From NCBI GenBank assembly GCA_950097015.1, contig CATNEN010000012.1:3403501-3467500 (forward strand): a stretch of 64,000 bases of DNA, given 5' to 3'. The notes beneath the pieces were generated by a model. That model was not told the origin of the DNA, did no database searches, and saw nothing but the letters and a program-made list of their open reading frames with translations. A program made the translations under genes and the position numbers. Positions 22,970-32,800 of the stretch are shown here, in pieces. The stretch's first letter is position 1. Each line of letters starts with the position of its first letter. The DNA is from Macrostomum hystrix (lineage: Eukaryota > Platyhelminthes > Macrostomidae).

Positions 22970-23495
22970 AGGAGATTAGTGAGAATGGAGGAGACATTAT
23001 TGAGAGTAGGACAGATTAGTGAGTGATAGGGAGATTAGTGAGTGATAGGGAGATTAGTGAGTGAGAGAGGAATTGGGATTAGTGAGTGGGAGAGGAATTG
23101 GGATTAGTGAGTGGGAGAGGAATTGGGATTAGTGAGTGAGAGAGGAATTGGGATTAGTGAGTGAGAGAGGAATTGGGATTAGTGAGTGGGAGAGGAATTG
23201 GGATTAGTGAGTGGAAGAGGAATTGGGATTAGTGAGTGGGAGAGGAATTGGGATTAGTGAGTGGGAGAGGAATTGGGATTAGTGAGTGGGACAGGAATTG
23301 GGATTAGTGAGTGGGACAGGAATTGGGATTAGTGAGTGGAAGAGGAATTGGGATTAGTGAGTGGAAGAGGAATTGGGATTAGTGAGTGGAAGAGGAATTG
23401 GGATTAGTGAGTGGGAGAGGAATTGGGATTAGTGAGTGGGAGAGGAATTTGGATTAGTGAGTGGGAGAGGAATCGGGATTAGTGAGTGGGAGAGA
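22970..23495. repeat. 25-bp minisatellite grading into the 30-bp array
   Basis: About 20 units with core AGTGAGTGGGAGAGGAATTG. It shares AGTGAGTGGGAGAG with the adjacent 30-bp unit, and the switch occurs near 23,490. Confidence 0.93.
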
Positions 23496-26400
23496 GAGAT
23501 GGCAGAGATGAGTGAGTGGGAGATGGGACAGAGAGATAGCTGAGATGAGTGAGTGGGAGAGAGAGATAGCAGAGATGAGTGAGTGGGACAGAGAGATAGC
23601 AGAGATGAGTGAGTGGGACAGAGAGATAGCAGAGATGAGTGAGTGGGACAGAGAGATAGCAGAGATGAGTGAGTGGGACAGAGAGATAGCTGAGATGAGT
23701 GAGTGGGACAGAGAGATAGCTGAGATGAGTGAGTGGGACAGAGAGATAGCAGAGATGAGTGAGTGGGACAGAGAGATAGCAGAGATGAGTGAGTGGGACA
23801 GAGAGATAGCTGAGATGAGTGAGTGGGACAGAGAGATAGCAGAGATGAGCGAGTGGGACAGAGAGATAGCAGAGATGAGTGAGTGGGACAGAGAGATAGC
23901 AGAGATGAGTGAGTGGGACAGAGAGATAGCAGAGATGAGTGAGTGGGACAGAGAGATAGCTGAGATGAGTGAGTGGGACAGAGAGATAGCTGAGATGAGT
24001 GAGTGGGACAGAGAGATAGCAGAGATGAGTGAGTGGGACAGAGAGATAGCAGAGATGAGCGAGTGGGACAGAGAGATAGCTGAGATGAGTGAGTGGGACA
24101 GAGAGATAGCAGAGATGAGTGAGTGGGACAGAGAGATAGCAGAGATGAGTGAGTGGGACAGAGAGATAGCTGAGATGAGTGAGTGGGAGAGAGAGATAGC
24201 AGAGATGAGTGAGTGGGACAGAGAGATAGCTGAGATGAGTGAGTGGGACAGAGAGATAGCTAAGATGAGTGAGTGGGACAGAGAGATAGCAGAGATGAGT
24301 GAGTGGGACAGAGAGATAGCAGAGATGAGCGAGTGGGACAGAGATAGCTAAGATGAGTGAGTGGGACAGAGAGATAGCAGAGATGAGCGAGTGGGACAGA
24401 GAGATAGCAGAGATGAGCGAGTGGGACAGAGAGATAGCAGAGATGAGTGAGTGGGACAGAGAGATAGCAGAGATGAGTGAGTGGGACAGAGAGATAGCAG
24501 AGATGAGTGAGTGGGACAGAGAGATAGCTGAGATGAGTGAGTGGGACAGAGAGATAGCAGAGATGAGTGAGTGGGACAGAGAGATAGCAGAGATGAGTGA
24601 GTGGGACAGAGAGATAGCAGAGATGAGTGAGTGGGACAGAGAGATAGCTGAGATGAGTGAGTGGGACAGAGAGATAGCTGAGATGAGTGAGTGGGACAGA
24701 GAGATAGCAGAGATGAGCGAGTGGGACAGAGAGATAGCAGAGATAAGTGAGTGGGACAGAGAGATAGCAGAGATGAGTGAGTGGGACAGAGAGATAGCTG
24801 AGATGAGTGAGTGGGACAGAGAGATAGCAGAGATGAGTGAGTGGGACAGAGAGATAGCAGAGATGAGTGAGTGGGACAGAGAGATAGCTGAGATGAGTGA
24901 GTGGGACAGAGAGATAGCTGAGATGAGTGAGTGGGACAGAGAGATAGCAGAGATGAGTGAGTGGGACAGAGAGATAGCTGAGATGAGTGAGTGGGAGAGA
25001 GAGATAGCAGAGATGAGTGAGTGGGACAGAGAGATAGCAGAGATGAGTGAGTGGGACAGAGAGATAGCTGAGATGAGTGAGTGGGACAGAGAGATAGCAG
25101 AGATGAGTGAGTGGGACAGAGAGATAGCTGAGATGAGTGAGTGGGAGAGAGAGATAGCAGAGATGAGTGAGTGGGACAGAGAGATAGCTGAGATGAGTGA
25201 GTGGGACAGAGAGATAGCTGAGATGAGTGAGTGGGACAGAGAGATAGCAGAGATGAGTGAGTGGGACAGAGAGATAGCAGAGATGAGCGAGTGGGACAGA
25301 GAGATAGCTGAGATGAGTGAGTGGGACAGAGAGATAGCAGAGATGAGTGAGTGGGACAGAGAGATAGCAGAGATGAGCGAGTGGGACAGAGATAGCTAAG
25401 ATGAGTGAGTGGGACAGAGAGATAGCAGAGATGAGCGAGTGGGACAGAGAGATAGCAGAGATGAGCGAGTGGGACAGAGAGATAGCAGAGATGAGCGAGT
25501 GGGACAGAGAGATAGCTGAGATGAGTGAGTGGGACAGAGAGATAGCTGAGATGAGTGAGTGGGACAGAGAGATAGCTGAGATGAGTGAGTGGGACAGAGA
25601 GATAGCTGAGATGAGTGAGTGGGACAGAGAGATAGCAGAGATGAGTGAGTGGGACAGAGAGATAGCAGAGATGAGCGAGTGGGACAGAGAGATAGCAGAG
25701 ATGAGTGAGTGGGACAGAGAGATAGCAGAGATGAGTGAGTGGGACAGAGAGATAGCTGAGATGAGTGAGTGGGACAGAGAGATAGCAGAGATGAGTGAGT
25801 GGGACAGAGAGATAGCAGAGATGAGTGAGTGGGACAGAGAGATAGCTGAGATGAGTGAGTGGGACAGAGAGATAGCAGAGATGAGTGAGTGGGACAGAGA
25901 GATAGCTGAGATGAGTGAGTGGGAGAGAGAGATAGCAGAGATGAGTGAGTGGGACAGAGAGATAGCTGAGATGAGTGAGTGGGACAGAGAGATAGCTGAG
26001 ATGAGTGAGTGGGACAGAGAGATAGCAGAGATGAGTGAGTGGGACAGAGAGATAGCAGAGATGAGCGAGTGGGACAGAGAGATAGCTGAGATGAGTGAGT
26101 GGGACAGAGAGATAGCAGAGATGAGCGAGTGGGACAGAGAGATAGCTGAGATGAGCGAGTGGGACAGAGAGATAGCTGAGATGAGTGAGTGGGACAGAGA
26201 GATAGCAGAGATGAGTGAGTGGGACAGAGAGATAGCAGAGATGAGCGAGTGGGACAGAGAGATAGCAGAGATGAGCGAGTGGGACAGAGAGATAGCTGAG
26301 ATGAGTGAGTGGGACAGAGAGATAGCTGAGATGAGTGAGTGGGACAGAGAGATAGCTGAGATGAGTGAGTGGGACAGAGAGATAGCTGAGATGAGTGAGT

Positions 26401-27155
26401 GGGACAGAGAGATAGCAGAGATGAGCGAGTGGGACAGAGAGATAGCAGAGATGAGCGAGTGGGACAGAGAGATAGCTGAGATGAGTGAGTGGGACAGAGA
26501 GATAGCTGAGATGAGTGAGTGGGACAGAGAGATAGCTGAGATGAGTGAGTGGGACAGAGAGATAGCTGAGATGAGCGAGTGGGACAGAGAGATAGCAGAG
26601 ATGAGTGAGTGGGACAGAGAGATAGCAGAGATGAGTGAGTGGGACAGAGAGATAGCAGAGATGAGTGAGTGGGACAGAGAGATAGCAGAGATGAGTGAGT
26701 GGGACAGAGAGATAGCAGAGATGAGTGAGTGGGACAGAGAGATAGCTGAGATGAGCGAGTGGGACAGAGAGATAGCTGAGATGAGTGAGTGGGACAGAGA
26801 GATAGCAGAGATGAGCGAGTGGGACAGAGAGATAGCAGAGATGAGTGAGTGGGACAGAGAGATAGCAGAGATGAGTGAGTGGGACAGAGAGATAGCAGAG
26901 ATGAGTGAGTGGGACAGAGAGATAGCAGAGATGAGTGAGTGGGACAGAGAGATAGCAGAGATGAGCGAGTGGGACAGAGAGATAGCAGAGATGAGTGAGT
27001 GGGACAGAGAGATAGCAGAGATGAGTGAGTGGGACAGAGAGATAGCTGAGATGAGTGAGTGGGACAGAGAGATAGCAGAGATGAGTGAGTGGGACAGAGA
27101 GATAGCAGAGATGAGTGAGTGGGACAGAGAGATAACAGAGATGAGTGAGTGTTCA
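23495..27155. repeat. 30-bp minisatellite, about 120 units (3.65 kb)
   Basis: Head-to-tail array with core GTGAGTGGGACAGAGAGATA then GC(A/T)GAGATGA. Variation is confined to four sites: agt/agc, gcaga/gctga, gaca/gaga, and one aag. The reading frame stays open on both strands (plus-strand decapeptide MSEWDREIAE) because the period is 30 and the unit lacks stops. There is no start context, splice site or non-repetitive flank that looks coding. Two units carry the same 2-bp deletion plus a GCTAAG variant, ending at 24352 and 25400. Confidence 0.97.
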
Positions 27156-27159
27156 AGGT

Positions 27160-27640
27160 GAGTCTGCTGCAGCACTGAGGTAGATTGGATCCGTCAGTGC
27201 AGTCAGGCGGACATTTGGAGTGACCGCAGCCAAAGTAGCAAATGAGCCTAATGTCATAAATTCCCCGCCTCTACTGAGTACTGCTCGCTGGGGAATCATG
27301 TAGCGTGGTTTAGGAGGCTAATTTAGCCACTGATTCGGCTCAGACATCAGTCTCACTAGTTTTGAGTCTTTGAGGACTGTTTGAGACCAAATTTGATTAG
27401 GAGAGTTCATGATTACTGGAATCTGAAGACTGGACGTTGAAGACAACTTTTATTTCGAGTTATATTTTTTGTGAGCCCTCATTTTAATGACACTTAATTT
27501 ACATTTTCGGTAATTCTCGCTTCGCTAGTCCTCTTTTCACTGATATTTACTTCGGTATTTGGCGTTCCTAATTTTTATACCAAAAAATTAGAATATCCTA
27601 GTTTAGCTGATCATAATGCCGTTGATCCTGTTGATTAGTT
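27160..27640. other. AT-rich spacer, no gene seen
   Basis: Unique sequence between the 30-bp array and a SINE; no open frame or motif is recognised. Confidence 0.5.
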
Positions 27641-27641
27641 A

Positions 27642-27850
27642 ATGGGGTTGTAGCCTAGTCGCTAGAGCGTCAGACTCACGACTTGAAGGTCGGGGGTTCG
27701 ATTCCCGATTCCACTGGAACAACTTGCGTCCTTTAGCAAGACACTTAACTCTGCATTGCTTCAGTTCAATAGCTGCGGCTGTGCTGTCGGCTGCACATCT
27801 GGCCCAATTGAGGGCAGGTGTAATCAATTAATTAAGCCAAATTAACTTGG
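27642..27850 (+). mobile_element. tRNA-derived SINE, family B
   Basis: Starts GGGGTTGTAGCCTAGTCGCT with an A-box-like TAGCCTAGTCG, then B-box GGTTCGATTCC about 40 bp on. A body with TTTAGCAAGACACTTA and CTCTGCA follows. A diverged second copy lies at 58,054. The tRNA-like head continues into this shared body instead of ending in an acceptor stem, so it is a SINE and not a working tRNA gene. Confidence 0.78.
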
Positions 27851-28430
27851 ATAATTCCAGGTTAATCATATAATGCGTTAATCCTGAAGGCGCCAATTAC
27901 ACTCGCATTCCTAATGAAGAGTGGCATTCAGCCAGGGTAAAGCATAGATCAGAAATTCAACTGCGAGTGAAAATTATCTCGCATGAGTCGTCCCTCTCCG
28001 CTTTAGAAAATGTCCGCTAATTGGGACTAGAAAATGTAAAGAAGATTATAACAAAGAAAGCTGGGCCAGTGACGCGAGAACAGAATGTGTGCAGCAGCTC
28101 GACCTGGGATCGGATGACTGCAGGGGAGAAAAATGACATCCCCCTGTCTGCAACTCTGACATGGAATTAGATTAAAATCTGCCGACAGCCTGAGCACATG
28201 GGGCTGTCCGACTCACACTGAAGGGACAGAGGGGCAGGACTCGTGGGAAGATATGAGGCACTGAAATATGAACAAGCGAGTGAGATAAAAGGCCTGCTAA
28301 TGACACACATACTTGCTGCATGGAGACAATTTTCGCTCCTAGTTCAATCAGACCGACACGAAAATTATTCTGGCATAAAGGAAGGGAAATACAGACACCT
28401 CACACCGTGACACCGCGACAACTCTCACAG
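27850..28430. other. Unique spacer, no gene seen
   Basis: No supported coding frame; the plus-strand frame starting at 28320 runs straight into the pyrimidine tract and is considered spurious. Confidence 0.45.
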
Positions 28431-28999
28431 CCTCTTCCATTACCACTCTCTCCCTTCTTTCCTACTCTCTCCCTTCTCTCCTGCTCTCTCCCTTCTCTCC
28501 TGCTCTCTCCCTTCTCTCCTGCTCTCTCCCTTCTCTCCTGCTCTCTCCCTTCTCTCCTACTCTCTCCCTTCTCTCCTACTCTCTCCCTTCTCTCCTACTC
28601 TCTCCCTTCTCTCATGCTCTCTCCTTCTCTCCTGCTCTCTCCCTCCTATCCCACTCTCTTCCTCTCCATCCCACTCTCTTCCTCTCCATCCCACTCTCTT
28701 CCTCTCCGTCCCACTCTCTCCCTCTCCATCCCACTCTCTCCCTCTCCATCCCACTCTCTCCCTCTCCATCCCACTCTCTTCCTTTCCGTCCCACTCTCTT
28801 CCTCTCCATCCCACTCTCTCCCTCTCCGTCCCACTCTCTCCCTCTCCATCCCACTCTCTTCCTTTCCGTCCCACTCTCTCCCTCTCCGTCCCACTCTCTC
28901 CCTCTCCATCTCCATCCCACTCTCTCCCTCTCCATCTCCATCTCCGTCCCTCTCTCTCCCTCTCTCTCACCATCCCCATCCCACTCTCTTCCTCTCCGT

Positions 29000-29035
<36 letters not shown>
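28430..29035. repeat. 600-bp polypyrimidine tract with 19- and 20-bp units
   Basis: Almost pure C/T on the plus strand. About 10 units based on CTCTCCCTTCTCTCCTGCT (19 bp) are followed by about 18 units based on CTCTCCCTCTCCATCCCACT (20 bp) and a (CT)n end. The minus strand is purine-only over long stretches. Confidence 0.93.
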
Positions 29036-29039
29036 TCGA

Positions 29040-29845
29040 ATAGAGGAATAGAGGAAGACACGATGGCTGTGATTCGGATCCTAAATCGGAGAGGCGGGGC
29101 GACCTGCTTTTGACGAGTTCGACGATCTCCTCCTAACCCCGGCCCAACCCCAGAGACACCCGGACCTCCTGCGCACTTTAGCAGTGTCGCCCTCTCTGCC
29201 TTCCATGCCCAATGAATTCTCCCAATAAGGGGGGAGATTTTTTGCAGGACACTCTTCTACGGCCACCCCTCTTCCATTGCCTGCGACCCAGCCGTGTAGG
29301 CACGATCTGTGGAAATCTCTCAACCCCCTCCATTTGCCCCGTGTCCCGCCAAAATCTCTCCCCCTAATCCCCACCTCCCTCGGGGGCGGCACTGATGTGC
29401 GACAGTCGAATGAACAAAAACAGCAGCCACCCGACCGTCTCTCGTCTCGTCTCTCCCTCCGTCCCTGCTGCCCGTCAGTGTCCCGCTGACTTCAGTTGCC
29501 TCTCTACCTCTGTCTCGCTCTCTCACTCACTCGCTGAGCTCTCGTCAGTGAAAATAAATATTTATTTGGCCAATCCCGGCCAGTCGCAGGCTGGCTATAC
29601 TTTTCCCAATCCCATTCTCTCCGTTTCGCTCTTTCTCCCGCCTTTTTTCCTCTCGACCCAATCGATCCGACTTCTTCTTCCTTTGACGAACCCGGCTTTC
29701 CCAAGTTCTCCTTCTCTCCTGCTCTTTCGTCTTGCCCTGCTTCTGCAGGCCCACTCAAAAGGCCGGTCCACTTTACCAGATCTCCCCAGGTCTCACACCC
29801 CACTGCTTTTATCTAGCCCCTTCATCCCTGCAAACGCTTTCAGTC
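29040..29845 (+). promoter_or_regulatory. Upstream region of the GPR158-like gene
   Basis: C/T-rich sequence with a perfect 16-bp palindrome AAATAAATATTTATTT at 29552-29567, followed by a CCAAT box (GGCCAAT, 29570-29574) about 275 bp upstream of the ATG. The promoter role is inferred from position only. Confidence 0.35.
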
Positions 29846-32800
29846 ATGAAGCTAGTTCAGCTTGTCCATCTGCTGCTCTTTGAAGCCTTCCTGACGGCGT
29901 CCGCGGCGGCGTCCACCAGAAGTCCGTACTACAGCGAGCTGCCAGAAGCCTACAGACGCAGCTTCGAGACCGGCGATCGTTACTCAACCATTGTGGAATT
30001 TGTGCGCGAAGCCGTTGCCAACAAGCCCAACTGTCTGGGCACACAGAATCGCAGCCGCTTTCCTTTGTCTGCATTTCAGCTGCCGAATGCGGTTCAAAGC
30101 CCGCAGCGGCAGCAGATCAGGTATCGCGGCTTCGACAAATCAGTGAGATCCGTATTAAGCATGGCCAATTTGTTTAACTACATCTACCAGTTGGCTAATC
30201 GGCCCTTCGAGGACTGGTTCAAGGTCATCAACGAGGCCGAGGGTCACAAGGCACTGTGGTATAGCGTGGCCAGTTCCATTGTAGCCAGCGATAGTCGCGT
30301 CTTCGGCTGCTACATAGTGCTGCTGAATGGCAGCAGTGTAGTGGACACTGTGCCGCACGCTTACAGAGGCTTCAATAATAGCGTGCTGATCGAGAACTAT
30401 GTACAGAAAGTGTCCATCGCGGATATTCAACGGCCGGGCCAGCTGGAGCCGGGCTTCGAGTGGCTCGAGCGGCAGCGCTGGGGCCAGATCGCGCGGAGGG
30501 TCGGCGGTCGGCCTAGTCAGCGGATGAGCATCAAGGACCAGGCCAACCTGCATCATTTCACCTCAGGCCTGTTGCGCCTGCTCGACGATGGCAGCGAGGT
30601 CAAGGTGGTGACGGAGGCGGACGGCCTGTGGAATCCTCCGGTCTTCGTCTGCAGCCTCGGTCGCTGGCTGTTCTCCTACGCAGTGCCGTTCCTCAGCGGA
30701 CAGGCTGGCTCGCTGGCTGTCAAGTGAGAAAGCTCTCTGAAGGAGTGGTTTGCTGAATCCATAATGTAAATCCATGCACTCTGGGTCAGCTGGTAAAGCT
30801 GGTAACGTAACGAGAATCGCAGCTAAAACCATCACCAGAATCGCAGCTAGAATCGTCACCAGAATCGCAGCTAGAATCGTCACCAGAATCGCAGCTGGAA
30901 TCTCAACCAGAATCGTCTGCTAGTCTGTTCTTTAGGGACTGAGACTGTGGGGTTAATCAGATAAAGAGGTCTAATATAATCTTTTTAATGTCTTTAACAA
31001 ATTTAGTTTTTTCGTTGAATTTGCAGAGGCTGGATCGCACTAGAGTTTGACATCAACCAGTTGGACATTAACCAGTGCCTCAATGACAGCACGTTCAATT
31101 CATTCTACTCAACTGACGTGTGCAACCAGGCGACCACTGAGGTACTGCAACTACTGCTGAGACTGCACTTTATGGATTTAGAGACAGGGAGACAGAGACT
31201 GCATGCAGAGAGGACAGGTAGACAGAGAGGCTGCAGGCAGAGAGGACAGGTAGACAGAGAGACTGCATGCAGAGAGGACAGGTAGACAGAGAGGCTGCAG
31301 GCAGAGAGGACAGGTAGACAGAGAGGCTGCAGGCAGAGAGGACAGGTAGACAAAGAGACTGCAGGCAGAGAGGACAGGTAGACAGAGAGACTGCATGCAG
31401 AGAGGACAGGTAGACAGAGAGACTGCAGGCAGAGAGGACAGGTAGACAGAGAGGCTGCAGGCAGAGAGGACAGGTAGACAGAGAGGCTGTATCAAGAGAG
31501 ACCGCCTTGAAAGTCGGACGGTTCGGTTTTCTGATCGCATATAAAATGCCTTGCACCGCCTGATAGGTATTTTATTACTATTTTATGGAGTTGATAAGGC
31601 TTTGCCGATGTCTGTCCTGTCAGACCTGTGATCTAAAAGTGCAAGTTTTTGACACGGAAACCTGATCCCCAGCGATTTGTGTCTTACCTTTTGGCTTTAA
31701 AATCATATTCCCAATTTCGTCGCTCTAAAATCCGAGACTATAGAACTTCTGCATCAAATCCTCATTTCTAAATTATCCCTACTCAAATCCGCAGTGCTCA
31801 CACATTCCTGGCCAAGGCTTCACCGACCGCAATTTCATGTGCAAGTGCCGGGGTTTCTTTCATCACGGAAATTTCACTGGCGATCAGGTCCGTCAGCAAT
31901 ACCTGCTGCACCTGACGGGTCAGCCGTCTAATTACTCTGCAATGGAATGTGGGCCCTGCCCGCCCACCTGTCCCGGCTCGTGTACTACAGCCGGCCGTTG
32001 CCTGATCAAGTACGATTTGGACAAGCTGAGAGCGGTGCCGCTGGTTGTGCAAACCTTCTTCATGACCATCTGCCTGCTTACCGCTGGCATTGTGTTCATG
32101 GCCAGAAAGAATCGGGTGAGCTTAACAGGCTTCTTAGTGAATCATGTGAAGTTTCCATAGTAACCAATGCTGTTTCATTTTCTTCCAGGTAATCAAAGCG
32201 GCAGTGTGGATTCTTTTGGAGCTTTTCCTGCTGGGAGTTGCTATGCTGTACGCAACGGTGAGTTAGAATTAAGCCCTTTGATCTTTCTAACACCGCTCTT
32301 CGCCACAGAAAACTTACTCAAAAATACACCAGGTGTTCCTGATGTACCTGGAGCCGAGCTCCGAGATTTGTTTCATGATTCCGTGGTTTCGCGAGATCGG
32401 CTTCGCTGTGACCTACGGCACTTTGGTTGTGAAAATTTACCGGTAAGTAATACTGGCGTTTGCCGATAAAAAGTTGATACAATGTTAATGAAGTGCTTGT
32501 GTCACAGCTGTCAATATGATATGAGTGCTTGTGTCACAGCTGTCAATATGATATGAGTGCTTGTGTCACAGCTGTCAATATGATATGAGTGCTTGTGTCA
32601 CAGCTGTCAATATGATATGAGTGCTTGTGTCACAGCTGTCAATATGATATGAGTGCTTGTGTCACAGCTGTCAATATGATATGAGTGCGTGTGTCACAGC
32701 TGTCAATATGATATGAGTGCTTGTGTCACAGCTGTCAATATGATATGAGTGCTTGTGTCACAGCTGTCAATATGATATGAGTGCTTGTGTCACAGCTGTC

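Noticed and set aside
23512-27175. Open frames of 279, 348, 586 and 971 residues made of decapeptide repeats on both strands
   Set aside because: The 30-bp period is divisible by three and the unit lacks stops, so several frames stay open. There are no non-repetitive coding flanks or splice context, and frames on opposite strands overlap.
27642-27712. Functional tRNA gene
   Set aside because: A and B boxes are present, but the sequence continues into a body shared with 58,054; this is a SINE head.
28320-29061. Ser/Pro/Leu-rich plus-strand and Glu/Arg-rich minus-strand frames
   Set aside because: Translation of a pure pyrimidine/purine tract.
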